Below are positions 33,241 through 42,726 of a DNA stretch of 45,922 nucleotides, piece by piece. The translations under genes and the position numbers were made by a program. Source of the DNA: Acinetobacter sp. WC-141 (lineage in GTDB: Bacteria > Pseudomonadota > Gammaproteobacteria > Pseudomonadales > Moraxellaceae); the NCBI RefSeq assembly GCF_000313935.1, contig NZ_AMSS01000059.1, positions 1 through 45,922 on the forward strand. The letters run 5' to 3'. How positions within the stretch are numbered: the first letter of the stretch is position 1; each line of letters begins with the position of its first letter. The notes beneath the pieces were generated by a model, which did no database searches, was not told where the DNA came from, and saw nothing but the letters and a program-made list of their open reading frames with translations.

Positions 33241-34035
33241 ATGTTTAGTATAAAAGATTTATCTCCATTTGGAGCATTAATAACGGCATCGGGTGATTAT
33301 GACAATATTAATGAGATCGGTGCCGACGTTTTAAATAACTTGTTGTCTCAATATAAAGTTTTAGTATTTCGTGGATTTAAAGCATTACCAGATCCACAAT
33401 ATATTAACTTTTGCGAGTCATTGGGCAAGCTGATGTATTGGGAGTTTGGTGCTTTACTCAATGTGAAAATGGAACAAGATCCTAAAAACCATATTTTCTC
33501 AAAAGGTCGGGTTGAATTGCATTGGGATGGAGCTTTTGCGAAACAAACTCCAAGAATTAATGCTTTTCAGTGTACGGTATCCTCAGAAGATGGGCGAGGT
33601 GGAGAAACACTTTTTGTTGATACCACACGTATTTTGAAGGACATTCCTTCTAGCCAATTAGAAGACTGGAAGAATATTAAGCTATCTTATTCGACTGAAA
33701 AGAAAGCACATTATGGTGGCTCAATTGATGTAAACCTCATCGAAAACCATCCTCATAAAGGTCATTCAGTTATCCGGTTTATTGAAATCGAAAATGAAGA
33801 TAATCAGGAAGTGAATCCTGTGCAACTCTCCATTAAAGATCTAAATCATCAACCAATAGAATCACAAGAAACTGTTCAGTCAATTACAGAGATTTTATAT
33901 GACCCTAAATATATGTACCAACATCAGTGGGTCAGTGGCGATTACATGTTGATTGATAACAATTCAGTATTACATGGCCGTGCAAAAGTTGAGGGTAATG
34001 TGAATCGACATTTAAAACGTGTCCATATCCTGTAA
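33241..34035 (+). CDS. isnB: Fe(II)/2-oxoglutarate dioxygenase (PvcB/IsnB-like, TauD family)
   Basis: 264 residues, a TauD/TfdA fold. The iron ligands are visible: HxD in VELHWDGAFAK and the distal His in NNSVLHGRAKVEG, with the 2-oxoglutarate Arg near NRHLKRVHIL. Partner enzymes of PvcA/IsnA desaturate or decarboxylate the isonitrile amino acid to a vinyl isonitrile or feed cyclisation. Placement directly after isnA and the LYNxxHGR-like end support this role. No glycosyltransferase or flavin enzyme follows, so the cluster is minimal. Confidence 0.85.
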   Translation: MFSIKDLSPFGALITASGDYDNINEIGADVLNNLLSQYKVLVFRGFKALPDPQYINFCESLGKLMYWEFGALLNVKMEQDPKNHIFSKGRVELHWDGAFAKQTPRINAFQCTVSSEDGRGGETLFVDTTRILKDIPSSQLEDWKNIKLSYSTEKKAHYGGSIDVNLIENHPHKGHSVIRFIEIENEDNQEVNPVQLSIKDLNHQPIESQETVQSITEILYDPKYMYQHQWVSGDYMLIDNNSVLHGRAKVEGNVNRHLKRVHIL

Positions 34036-34046
34036 CTAATCGATAG

Positions 34047-34097
34047 AAAGTGTTAACGGATCAAGTGCTTCAGCTGAAGTTATTACGACACTTTTTT
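34047..34097 (+). terminator. Probable terminator after isnB
   Basis: AAAGTGT (34047-34053) pairs with ACACTTT (34088-34094) followed by more T; an inner palindrome CTTCAGCTGAAG (34068-34079) adds a second stem. It begins 12 bp after the isnB stop. The rest of the 34098-34418 gap shows nothing recognisable. Confidence 0.6.
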
Positions 34098-34418
34098 CAT
34101 TGAGTGGGTGGTGATTCTGCTTATCAGCAGAATCATTGCCTAGATTGCTCAAATATTTTAGCTCAAATGAAATTCGTAGGTGGAATCCTAGCCAGAATTA
34201 CATGAGGGCCTAGTATATTGGGACTCTTTCCCTAAATGCTTTTGTCTCATTTTTGAAGTGACGTAGAGTTAAAAAATCTAAAAATTTTCTTAGCTGCTTA
34301 TCTAGTTTAACTGAATCCTTTTATTCTCATAAAAATTTGAATAAAGAGTAATTTTAAATAAAAAAATTGTTGTCAGAACCACCCCTAATAGATAAAAAAA
34401 TCATTTTATAAAGAATAA

Positions 34419-34452
34419 AAAAGCACAAATAGAAAAATCTATTTGTGCTTTT
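34419..34452. terminator. Terminator of the RND efflux operon
   Basis: AAAAGCACAAATAGA - AAAA - TCTATTTGTGCTTTT, a perfect 15-bp stem, 38 bp past the stop of the RND gene on the minus strand. Confidence 0.92.
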
Positions 34453-34489
34453 AAGCTATAAATTTTTAGTTCTATCGATCTAAATAAAT

Positions 34490-37400
34490 TTAGCTTTTCA
34501 CTCTAAACCAAGCAGCATAGAGTGCTGGAACAAAGAATAGAGTAAGTATCGTTGCGACTGCTAAACCACCCATAATTGCAATTGCCATTGGACCCCATAA
34601 TGTGGAAAGTGTCAGGGGAATCATTGCTAAAATTGCAGCCAAAGCTGTTAATAGAACAGGACGAGTACGTCCTACAGTAGCTTGAATAATCGCCTGTTCT
34701 GGCGTTTGACCAGTAGAAATATTTCTATCTATCTGATCAACCAAAATCACCGAATTACGCATAATCATACCCGCTAGGGCAATTACCCCTAATGTTGCAA
34801 CAAAACCGAAAGGAGCACGGGTAATTAATAAGGCCAGGCTTACTCCGATCATGCCAAGTGGTGCTGTTAATACCACCATAAACATGCGACTAAAGCTTTG
34901 TAGCTGTAACATCAGGAATATTACCCACAGTAAGAACATAACAGGCATAACAGATTGAATAGCTGCATCTGCTTTAGCACTTTCTTCAATTGTTCCACCA
35001 GTTTCAATACTGTAGCCAATAGGTAACTTTTGACGCAGGTCATTTAACTTCGATTCAATTTGCTTTGAAACATCTGGCGCTTGAGCATCATTTACATCGG
35101 CACGAACACTGAGAGTTGGTAAGCGATTACGTATCCAGATTCCACCTTCTTCTAATACGGGTCTAAGTTCGGCAACTTGATCGAGAGGAATATTTTTTCC
35201 ATTTGATGCACGAATCGTAATTTGGCTCATTTGAGCTGTATCAAGCCGATTATCTGCTTTTGCTCTTGCTACAACATCAATTAACTCTATGCCTTCCCGA
35301 ACTTGGGTGACCGTATAGCCACTTAATAACATTTGTAAGGTACGGGAAATATCTTGCGAACTGATTCCCAAACTACGGGCACGTTCCTGATCAATAATAA
35401 ATCTGATCGCTTTACTGCGTTCATTCCATTGAAAATTGACATCGCGTACATTTGGATGCTGACGCATAATGTCACGAACCTCGGCAGCAATTTCGCGAAC
35501 TTTTTCTGGGTCTTTACCGCGAACCCTAAATTGTACTGGGTAACCAACAGTAGGGCCTAACTCTAAGCGGTAAACTCGTGTGCGAATATGCGGAAATTGT
35601 TGAGTAAGACGATTATGCAAATCAGAAGTTAACTGACTCACTTGTTTAATGTCTTTTGGATAAGCAATTAGCTGGGCATAATTATTTTTAGGTGTTTCCG
35701 GATCAAGAGATAAATAAAAACGGGGAGAGCCACTTCCCACATAAGCTGTGTAATCCCGGACTCGTTGATCGCTGGAAAGTAATTCTTCAACCTGTTTCGT
35801 TGCATTTAAAGTTGCCGTATAGCTAGCTCCTTCTTCGAGCTGTACATCAATTAAAATTTCTTCACGCGGTGAATCGGGAAAAAATTGTTTAGGAACGAAT
35901 TGAAAAGCAACTAAAGATAAAACAAAGCTGAGAACAGTGGCCAGTAAAACCCATTTTCTTTTTTTGACGCACCATGCAATTTTACGACTAAACCATTGTG
36001 AATATTTATCTCTATAGGAATTTTGTGTGGAGTGGGACTCATGGGGTTTTACCTTGGGAAGTAAAATTGTGCCTAAAAAGGGTGTAAATAAAACTGCTAC
36101 CAACCATGAAACAATTAAGGAAATCCCAACGACCCAAAAAATTGATCCGGTAAATTCACTTGTTGAAGATAACGCAAAGCCAACTGGGACAAAGCCAGCT
36201 GCTGTAATTAAAGTACCTGTTAGCATTGGAAAAGCTGTACTACTCCAGGCGAAACTGGCAGCTTTAAAACGGTCCAGACCTTCTTCCATTTTGACTTGCA
36301 TCATTTCAACAGCAATAATCGCGTCATCGACTAACAAGCCCAAGGCAATAATAAGCGCCCCTAGTGAAATCCTTTGTAAATTAATATCTAAACGCCACAT
36401 AAAGAAAAAGGTTATCCCCAAAACTAGTGGCACAGATAAAGCGACAACAATTCCCGTCCGTACACCTAAAGCAAATAAACTGACTGCTAAAACAATGCCT
36501 AATGCCAGAATAAAATGTCCAAGAAATTCGTTAACCGAATGCTCAACAAGACTGGGTTGATCTACTATTTTTTCAATAGTCATACCAGCAGGTAAGGACT
36601 CTTGAACCTCTTTAATACTTTGGTCCAGATGTTTGCCTAAAGTAAGAATATCGCCTTTTTCTGTCATTGAAACAGCAAGGCCAGTAACACGTTTTCCATT
36701 TCGTCTCATGGACATTTGTGGCGGATCGATAAATCCTTTATTAATATAAGCAACATCCCCTAAATGAATATTGTGTGTTCCGACTTGAACTACGATATTT
36801 TTTAAGTCTTGTACGGTTTTTACATCTCCATCAACACGAGCATATATACGGGCATGAGGACCTTCAAAAGTTCCTGCTGGCTCAACCGCATTTTGTTTTT
36901 GCAATTCATTGACCAAGTCTAAGGGTGAAATATTCAGTTGAGCTAACTTTGCATAATTGAATTCAATATAAAAGCGTGGTTCTTGTACCCCAAGCAAAAT
37001 GACTTTTGATACATCAGGAACTTCAAGAAGATGATCTCTTGTAGAAAGAAGTACCTGCTTCATCTGTACATCATCATATCCATCAGCATGAAAAGCATAA
37101 ATAGATCCAAACGTATCCCCAAAGTCATCATTAAAAAAAGGACCCTGAATATCGCTAGGTAAATTTTGCCGTATATCGTTTACTCGCTTACGCGCTTGAT
37201 ACCAGCTTTCTTCAATTTGGCTTTTACGAGTCCAGTCTTTCAAAACTAGAAAGATAGTTGCCTGACCTGGACGTACATAACTTTGTACATAATCGTAATT
37301 AGGTACTTCCTGAAGCGTGCGCTGAATTTTTTCGACAACCTGCTGTTCTAAATCTCGTGTTGTAGCGCCTGGCCAATTTACATCTATTGTCATGACTTTT

Positions 37401-37534
37401 ATGGTTAAATTAGGATCTTCGGCACGCCCTAATTTAAAATAAGCTACAGTACCTAAAAGCAGAGAAAGTAACATTGCAAAGATAATTAATGTTCGATGCT
37501 GGAGTCCCCAACTGGATAAGTTAAATCCTTTCAT
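34490..37534 (-). CDS. RND-family efflux pump, inner-membrane permease
   Basis: 1014 residues, HAE1/AcrB-like with the 12-helix layout. N-terminal helix (RTLIIFAMLLSLLLGTVAYF), porter domain (DVNWPGATTRDLEQQVV), and the proton-relay region IALGLLVDDAIIAVEMMQ with paired Asp. The second half repeats the fold, ending GLAVATILTLFFVPALYAA. It pumps hydrophobic compounds from membrane or periplasm using proton influx. Overlaps the adaptor gene by 4 bp. No outer-membrane channel gene is next to it, so it probably shares one encoded elsewhere. A TetR gene diverges from the operon. Confidence 0.93.
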   Translation of the reverse strand: MKGFNLSSWGLQHRTLIIFAMLLSLLLGTVAYFKLGRAEDPNLTIKVMTIDVNWPGATTRDLEQQVVEKIQRTLQEVPNYDYVQSYVRPGQATIFLVLKDWTRKSQIEESWYQARKRVNDIRQNLPSDIQGPFFNDDFGDTFGSIYAFHADGYDDVQMKQVLLSTRDHLLEVPDVSKVILLGVQEPRFYIEFNYAKLAQLNISPLDLVNELQKQNAVEPAGTFEGPHARIYARVDGDVKTVQDLKNIVVQVGTHNIHLGDVAYINKGFIDPPQMSMRRNGKRVTGLAVSMTEKGDILTLGKHLDQSIKEVQESLPAGMTIEKIVDQPSLVEHSVNEFLGHFILALGIVLAVSLFALGVRTGIVVALSVPLVLGITFFFMWRLDINLQRISLGALIIALGLLVDDAIIAVEMMQVKMEEGLDRFKAASFAWSSTAFPMLTGTLITAAGFVPVGFALSSTSEFTGSIFWVVGISLIVSWLVAVLFTPFLGTILLPKVKPHESHSTQNSYRDKYSQWFSRKIAWCVKKRKWVLLATVLSFVLSLVAFQFVPKQFFPDSPREEILIDVQLEEGASYTATLNATKQVEELLSSDQRVRDYTAYVGSGSPRFYLSLDPETPKNNYAQLIAYPKDIKQVSQLTSDLHNRLTQQFPHIRTRVYRLELGPTVGYPVQFRVRGKDPEKVREIAAEVRDIMRQHPNVRDVNFQWNERSKAIRFIIDQERARSLGISSQDISRTLQMLLSGYTVTQVREGIELIDVVARAKADNRLDTAQMSQITIRASNGKNIPLDQVAELRPVLEEGGIWIRNRLPTLSVRADVNDAQAPDVSKQIESKLNDLRQKLPIGYSIETGGTIEESAKADAAIQSVMPVMFLLWVIFLMLQLQSFSRMFMVVLTAPLGMIGVSLALLITRAPFGFVATLGVIALAGMIMRNSVILVDQIDRNISTGQTPEQAIIQATVGRTRPVLLTALAAILAMIPLTLSTLWGPMAIAIMGGLAVATILTLFFVPALYAAWFRVKS

Positions 37535-38658
37535 GGCAACCTACCATCCCATGCTTTTACAGATATCTTGCTATCCAAACGGTGTACTCCGGCCGTAACA
37601 ATTCGTTCACCAGCCTGAATTCCTTTGGCTACAGTAATGTTTTCAGTATTAATTTTGCTCAGTACGACCGGTCGAAGTTGTAGATTTTTGGCACCTGGAG
37701 GGAGTACCCAAACAGCAGTTTGTTGTCCTTTTTGAAACAGGGCACTAATAGGTAAAATAATTTCCTGATTTACATTGCTGTTTAAAAAATGGACTGTTGC
37801 CGACATACCTAATTTAGCCACATCGGGCAAATTGGTTATGGAAATTCGCACACGATAAGTTCGGCTGTTAGGGTCTGCAACGGTTGCGATTTCACGTACA
37901 CGTCCTGTAAAAGTATGCTCGGATAAGCTAAGTAATTTGATGCTGGCCTGTTGGCCTATTTTAAGTTGATTAATCTGATTTTCTGGAACATCAATCTGTA
38001 CTTCATTTTCACCGTTTTGCGCCAGTTTAAATATAGGGGTGCCAGCCGAGACAACTTGTCCACTTTCTGCCTGAACTTCTGCAATTGTTCCTGCTGCTGG
38101 GGAGCGTAAAATCGTATAACTTAAATCATTTTTTGCCCTGTCAAGCCGGCTCTGTGCTGCATTTACCTGTGCTCGAGTGTTCTGATAGAGGTTTTCAAGA
38201 TTGTCGAGATCAGCTCGTGAAATAGCACCTATTTCAACCAGACTACGATTACGTTGAAGATCTCTTTGTACTCTTGCGAGAGTACTTTGTGCTTGATGCA
38301 GCTCAGCAGATGCTTCCTGAATGCTAAGTCTAAAAGGGGTATCGTCTAACTGGGCTAAGACTTGATTTTTTGTAATGAGTGCTCCTGTATCTACTAAACG
38401 TTTGATGATTCGACCTGCTACTCGAAAAGAGAGTTGGCTTTCAACTCTAGGCACAATATTTCCGGAAAAAGATAAATTAGCGAGTTCACTAGCAGGATGC
38501 GCTGTGGTGAGTTGAACAGCAATAACCTTTTCTGTTTCCTCGGATTTATTACTACAACCGGTTAGAGGGAGAAAACTTATAAAAATTAAAATTATAAAAA
38601 TCATATAGATAATTTGTTCTAATGATTTCAATTGATTTTTAAACTCTATTGGAGGCAT
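37531..38658 (-). CDS. RND efflux periplasmic adaptor (membrane-fusion lipoprotein)
   Basis: 375 residues. A lipoprotein signal is present: hydrophobic MIFIILIFISFLPLTGC, lipobox LTGC with lipidation at Cys35. Then the barrel-sandwich hybrid (NIVPRVESQLSFRVAGRI), an alpha hairpin of about 70 residues (ASAELHQAQSTLARVQRDL), and the lipoyl half AAGTIAEVQAESGQVV. The start ATG at 38658 has AAGGA 8 bp upstream. First gene of the operon; translationally coupled to the permease. Confidence 0.9.
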   Translation of the reverse strand: MPPIEFKNQLKSLEQIIYMIFIILIFISFLPLTGCSNKSEETEKVIAVQLTTAHPASELANLSFSGNIVPRVESQLSFRVAGRIIKRLVDTGALITKNQVLAQLDDTPFRLSIQEASAELHQAQSTLARVQRDLQRNRSLVEIGAISRADLDNLENLYQNTRAQVNAAQSRLDRAKNDLSYTILRSPAAGTIAEVQAESGQVVSAGTPIFKLAQNGENEVQIDVPENQINQLKIGQQASIKLLSLSEHTFTGRVREIATVADPNSRTYRVRISITNLPDVAKLGMSATVHFLNSNVNQEIILPISALFQKGQQTAVWVLPPGAKNLQLRPVVLSKINTENITVAKGIQAGERIVTAGVHRLDSKISVKAWDGRLP

Positions 38659-38711
38659 TGCATGGATCCTTAAAAGGAGATTTTAAATAACTAAAGTTTT
38701 CAAAGAAGTAT

Positions 38712-38754
38712 TTTTGTACTGTTTCGCAAAATATTTGAATTTTGTACTGTTTTG
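38712..38754. promoter_or_regulatory. Direct-repeat operator in front of the RND operon and TetR gene
   Basis: TTTTGTACTGTTTCG (38712-38726) and TTTTGTACTGTTTTG (38740-38754) are 28 bp apart, between the adaptor start (38658) and the TetR start (38791). Their match and location indicate binding sites of the TetR protein. Confidence 0.6.
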
Positions 38755-38790
38755 TATAAAATAGTCAATAATTTTTTAAGGAGATATCAA

Positions 38791-39408
38791 ATGGAAAGCA
38801 AATCTCGGGGAAGACCCCGTTCTTATGACCCTGAACAAGTCTTAGAGCGCGCATTACATGCATTTTGGAAAAGTGGATTTTCGGGAACTTCTCTCGACAC
38901 TTTGGCTTTGGCTACAGGTTTAAACCGTCCCAGTCTTTATGCAGGTTTAGGTGATAAGCGGACAATTTATATAAAAGCTATGCGTTATTTCCAGAAATAT
39001 GCCCAAACAGAATTTGGTAAAGCATTGGAACATAAAGATACGGATAGATCCTTTGCAGATGTAATTTTAAGATATTTGAAAACAGCTATTGAAGTGGACG
39101 GATATCACGAGGATATTAATTTAAGCGGATGTGCTGTCATATCCACTGCTATGGCTGAGGCGTTAGCTGATAATGAAATTCAGGCTGTATTAAAAGAAGT
39201 CTTAATGGAAATGGATGAACAACTTTATCGCTGCTTAGAGGTGGCTAGGCAGAATCATGAATTGCCTCGTGATATTGATATTGATGCATTAGCTTTCTTA
39301 ATGACTTCTGCGGTGCATAGTATTGGAATTCGTGCTAGAGCGGGTTTGAATTTACAGCAGATTGAAGCATCATTGCTTTCTATATCTAAAATGCTTTGTC
39401 CCGCTTAA
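38791..39408 (+). CDS. TetR/AcrR-family regulator of the RND pump
   Basis: 205 residues from ATG 38791, with AAGGAGA upstream; the longer frame from 38752 would run through the operator. HTH: GRPRSYDPEQVLERALHAFW, KSGFSGTSLDTLALATGLNR, PSLYAGLGDKRTIYIKAM. The PSLYAGLGDK variant marks a subgroup that often controls efflux or redox genes. It is divergent from the adaptor/permease operon with two direct-repeat operators between. Confidence 0.9.
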   Translation: MESKSRGRPRSYDPEQVLERALHAFWKSGFSGTSLDTLALATGLNRPSLYAGLGDKRTIYIKAMRYFQKYAQTEFGKALEHKDTDRSFADVILRYLKTAIEVDGYHEDINLSGCAVISTAMAEALADNEIQAVLKEVLMEMDEQLYRCLEVARQNHELPRDIDIDALAFLMTSAVHSIGIRARAGLNLQQIEASLLSISKMLCPA

Positions 39409-39556
39409 AGACAAATCGGATTTAAATTAAATAAAGCTCTCTACAGTTTTATTAATTATATTTCTTAAAAAAGTGAGCCTTAAATAGAGCTCGCTATACT
39501 ATTGGATGTTAATTAAATAGATTCTATATTTTCAATAAGATATAAATTTTTTCGAG

Positions 39557-40180
39557 TCATGGCCTAGGCGCTTTGTTCATTAAAAAGATGCCTGAAATAA
39601 TAAAAATTGCGCCATATAAGAACGATAAGGTCGGCTGTTCATGAATGAAAACCCAAGCCATCAGTGCTGCAAAAATGGGTTCTGAAAGTTCAGTCACTTG
39701 TACTTTTGCTGCTGGTAAATATGTTAAAGCTTTGGTGGTGCAATAAAATCCCAAAATGGCTAATAATGTTCCCAAAATAGAATGGATATAGATGCTTTCT
39801 TTTAAAACTAATCGGCCAAAAAATAAAGCTGAAATAGCAGCTGAGGCCATGAGTACCACCACCACATTGGCCGCGGCCCCATGGTTGTAGGCAATAGTTT
39901 CGAAAAAGAACAGTGAAAAAATTCCTAAAAAAGCACATATCGCAATTTGAGTAAAAACGCTGAGTTTGCTTGGAGTACTGCTAATAAAAGCAACTTTTTG
40001 GCTAACAGGGACTTTAAATAAAAAAACACTTAAAAAGAAAAAGGCGATGATTGTTTTTAAAAAGGCAATATCTTGAGGGTTTAAACCACTGTGCATAAGT
40101 AATTTGCTAATTACACCAATAGAGGCATTGAGTGCAGCCGCACAGAGTGCAAATAAAGTTCCAATAATTAAATTATTCAC
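39557..40180 (-). CDS. EamA/DMT-superfamily permease, shortened
   Basis: 207-213 residues (GTG 40180 or TTG 40198), where DMT/EamA permeases usually have about 290 with 10 helices in two repeats. Helices 1-5 of the first repeat are present (to SILGTLLAILGFY), but the sequence then jumps to the end of the second repeat, KALTYLPAAKVQVTELSEPI and AALMAWVFIHEQPTLSFLYG. About three helices (6-8) appear to be missing, at a point where the two internal repeats are similar. It may be an in-frame deletion; whether it still transports is unclear. Confidence 0.75.
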   Translation of the reverse strand: MNNLIIGTLFALCAAALNASIGVISKLLMHSGLNPQDIAFLKTIIAFFFLSVFLFKVPVSQKVAFISSTPSKLSVFTQIAICAFLGIFSLFFFETIAYNHGAAANVVVVLMASAAISALFFGRLVLKESIYIHSILGTLLAILGFYCTTKALTYLPAAKVQVTELSEPIFAALMAWVFIHEQPTLSFLYGAIFIISGIFLMNKAPRP

Positions 40181-40412
40181 TGTTATAGTTCTTCGCAATT
40201 TTTCACCGCATGCAGTCTACATTATTTTTTTGGTGAATATTCAACTTAAATAATGAGTTAACGCTTAATATTTATATCGATTTATTCTAAATTAATTTAA
40301 TGAATTTTTATTAAAGACTAAAAGCATTGTAATAGACTTTTGTTTCAGAGAATTGTGATTTATAGAGCTAACTCATATTATATAATTAGTTAATTATTAA
40401 AGAATTTTAAAA

Positions 40413-41156
40413 ATGATTAAATCTATTGTTTCAGGTTGCGCGGTTCTCACACTTTCGGCTTTGGCTGTCACACATGCAGAGTTTTCTTTTGAACAAGAGT
40501 TACAGCAAGGCTGTAATAAAGTGAAGCAATACGCAAGCTTAGGTAAGAAAAACTACGACCAAAAACAATATAAAAAGGCGCTAGAAAATTTCCAGAACCA
40601 AGCCTCTTGGACTGCATTTTGTAAAGCCAATGCAGATGAAACCACAGTTAAATTTACCGACCGTGATATTGAAGTTGCTAACAATAATGTGGGCTTAGCC
40701 TATGCAAAATTGGGTCAGCCACTTTGGGCAAGATCGTGGTTTATGCTTGATGAAAAATCAAAATCGAGCCAGTTTAATCTTAAGCAATTACCTGCACCTA
40801 AAGCCTCAAATGATTTGTCAGGTGAATATGTCCGTTATTCTGGCTTTGGTGAGTGGGACCACATCACGGTAAGTCGTAAGCAGGGCCAATATGCAATTAG
40901 CTATGCGGGTTTATATATGGGCCTTAGAAGCTTAATTTACGGCCCAAACATGGGCGAGTTCGACACCAAAATGCCGACTAATAAAAAGCAAACAATCTAT
41001 AAAAATGAAGACTGCCGCATTCAGCTCGATTTTAAATCTAACGCGAAATTAGGAAACTATATTCAAGTTAAACAAAACGAGGGTAACTCGGGGTGTGGCT
41101 TTGGACATAATGTTTATGCAGATGGAACGTATTTAAAAGTTGAGTCCGGAAAATAA
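40413..41156 (+). CDS. Secreted/periplasmic hypothetical protein
   Basis: 247 residues. Signal peptide MIKSIVSGCAVLTLSALAVT then HAEF, cleavage probably after THA. Residues 30-115 are helical with Tyr/Lys pairs (KQYASLGKKNYDQKQYKKAL) and could form a short TPR-like or Sel1-like unit (NNNVGLAYAKLGQPLWARSW). The C-terminal half is beta-rich with four Cys. No function recognised. The next gene encodes another small secreted protein and the two probably form an operon, ending at the terminator at 41572. Confidence 0.75.
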   Translation: MIKSIVSGCAVLTLSALAVTHAEFSFEQELQQGCNKVKQYASLGKKNYDQKQYKKALENFQNQASWTAFCKANADETTVKFTDRDIEVANNNVGLAYAKLGQPLWARSWFMLDEKSKSSQFNLKQLPAPKASNDLSGEYVRYSGFGEWDHITVSRKQGQYAISYAGLYMGLRSLIYGPNMGEFDTKMPTNKKQTIYKNEDCRIQLDFKSNAKLGNYIQVKQNEGNSGCGFGHNVYADGTYLKVESGK

Positions 41157-41176
41157 AAAACGATAGGAACACAATA

Positions 41177-41569
41177 ATGATAAATAGATTTGCACGGTTG
41201 CTACTCGTTTCTACGATTGCGATTTCTGCTCAAATTTATGCAGAGCCAACCAGCACATGCAAAGAGGTGAAATTTCAGCAGGCTGACCAAGCTTGGAGCG
41301 GGCACTATTATTTACATGGTGTGATGGAAGTCGGTTCCGAGCTTTTACTTCAGCCAGATGGTAAGTTTAAATGGATGTTGGCTTATGGCGCTTTAGATCA
41401 ATATGCCGAAGGTACATGGTGGAAAAACGGTGACTGTATTGGTTTAAAACCCGAGGCTAAATTTAAAAAGGATTTAAGTATATTTCCTGAAAGCCTATCG
41501 ATTTCTGACAAGTCCTTAGACGCGATTTGGGAAGGTGGGCGCCAGCAAGGCAGTTATAGCAAAAACTAA
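41177..41569 (+). CDS. Secreted hypothetical protein
   Basis: 130 residues. Signal peptide MINRFARLLLVSTIAISAQI with cleavage after IYA; two Cys in the mature part (STCKEV, NGDCIGL) suggest a periplasmic disulfide. The rest is beta-rich (GVMEVGSELLLQPDGKFKWM, YAEGTWWKNGDC), a lipocalin-like or META-like pattern. AGGAA lies about 7 bp upstream. It lies 20 bp after the previous secreted-protein gene. Confidence 0.75.
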   Translation: MINRFARLLLVSTIAISAQIYAEPTSTCKEVKFQQADQAWSGHYYLHGVMEVGSELLLQPDGKFKWMLAYGALDQYAEGTWWKNGDCIGLKPEAKFKKDLSIFPESLSISDKSLDAIWEGGRQQGSYSKN

Positions 41570-41571
41570 AT

Positions 41572-41602
41572 AAAAAAGTCCGACACTGAGTCGGACTTTT
41601 TT
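41572..41602. terminator. Bidirectional terminator
   Basis: AAAAAAGTCCGAC - ACTGA - GTCGGACTTTTTT, a perfect 13-bp stem between the secreted-protein gene and the convergent aldo/keto reductase gene. Confidence 0.93.
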
Positions 41603-41614
41603 ATGGCTTAGATA

Positions 41615-42616
41615 TTAGTGGTTCACCGCGGCAAGTTGCTGAGCGTTATAGCGTGCGCCCATGTTTGGATATCTGGCAATAATCGCGTCGATTTCTGCCA
41701 AATCTGCTGCTGTTAAATGAAGGTCTACAGCACCCGCATTTTCTACAAGACGTTCGATTTTACGCGTACCCGGAATTGGAATAATGTCGTCACCTTGCGC
41801 CAAAATCCAAGCCAAAGCCAGTTGAGCTGCTGTCGCGTTTTTGCTTTGAGCAAAGTCACTAAATGCTTGCGCTAAGCTTTGGTTATTTTTCCAGTTGTCG
41901 CCTTGATAGCGTGGTAACTGGCGACGGAAATCACTTTCGTCTAGGCTGCTCACATCAAGCGTATTGGTGATTAAACCACGCGATAACGGTGAATACGGCA
42001 CAAGGCTAATACCTAACTCACGAATAGTTTGAAAGTGCGTATCTTCCAGTTCACGAGTAAGCAATGAATATTCATGTTGAACCGCTGCAATCGGGTGAAT
42101 TGCATGCGCTTTACGAATAGTTTCAGCCGAAGCTTCACTGAGTCCTAAATAACGAACTTTACCTTGTTTTACCAAGTCAGCCATTGCGCCAATCGTGTCT
42201 TCAACTGGAATGTTTGGGTCAATACGGTGTGCATAATACAAATCAATCACGTCTGTATTTAAGCGTCTTAAACTATTTTCGACCGCAACTTTAATCCATT
42301 CTGGAGAACCATCGATATAAGACTCTAACGAGTTTTGTGGGTTAAGGTTGTCTTCTTTATAACGAAAGCCAAATTTGGTCGCCAAGAACACTTTGTCGCG
42401 ATGTTTTTCTAAAACTTTTGAGAGTAAAACTTCGTTTGCGCCGTTGCCGTACATGTCGGCGGTGTCCCAAAAGTTAATGCCGAGGTCTAATGCCTTTTCT
42501 AGAGTGGCAATGCTTTGTGTGTCGTCTGAGGCACCATAGGCAAAGCTCATTCCCATGCAACCTAAACCAAGTGCTGATACTTTTTCGCCTGTTTGTCCTA
42601 AAGTTCTATATTTCAT
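41615..42616 (-). CDS. Aldo/keto reductase
   Basis: 333 residues, an AKR (beta/alpha)8 barrel. Catalytic tetrad visible: Asp and Tyr in [14 protein letters not shown], Lys in [10 protein letters not shown], His in [15 protein letters not shown]-binding end [20 protein letters not shown]. It reduces aldehydes or ketones; the physiological substrate is unknown. Its promoter region has three TTCAAAC-type repeats, and an AraC regulator lies upstream on the same strand, so it is probably under its control. Confidence 0.92.
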   Translation of the reverse strand: MKYRTLGQTGEKVSALGLGCMGMSFAYGASDDTQSIATLEKALDLGINFWDTADMYGNGANEVLLSKVLEKHRDKVFLATKFGFRYKEDNLNPQNSLESYIDGSPEWIKVAVENSLRRLNTDVIDLYYAHRIDPNIPVEDTIGAMADLVKQGKVRYLGLSEASAETIRKAHAIHPIAAVQHEYSLLTRELEDTHFQTIRELGISLVPYSPLSRGLITNTLDVSSLDESDFRRQLPRYQGDNWKNNQSLAQAFSDFAQSKNATAAQLALAWILAQGDDIIPIPGTRKIERLVENAGAVDLHLTAADLAEIDAIIARYPNMGARYNAQQLAAVNH

Positions 42617-42671
42617 TTTTCACACTCTTTTTGCAAAATCACTTGAGTAGAAAAACTATAAAATGCTTTGG

Positions 42672-42718
42672 CTCAAACTGACGTATAACATTCAAACCAA
42701 TAATTATAAAATTCAAAC
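42672..42718. promoter_or_regulatory. CTCAAAC/TTCAAAC repeats upstream of the aldo/keto reductase
   Basis: CTCAAAC (42672-42678), TTCAAAC (42691-42697) and TTCAAAC (42712-42718) are spaced 19 and 21 bp, about two helical turns. A further ATAAAATTCAAAC identical to the last one and its flank lies at 43667-43679, before the AraC gene. Spacing on one face of the helix is typical for AraC-type binding. Confidence 0.55.
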
Positions 42719-42726
42719 AATCTGTT

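Noticed and set aside
36027..36560. 177-codon plus-strand ORF inside the RND permease
   Set aside because: Antisense shadow of a well-supported transporter gene; no domain and no start signal.
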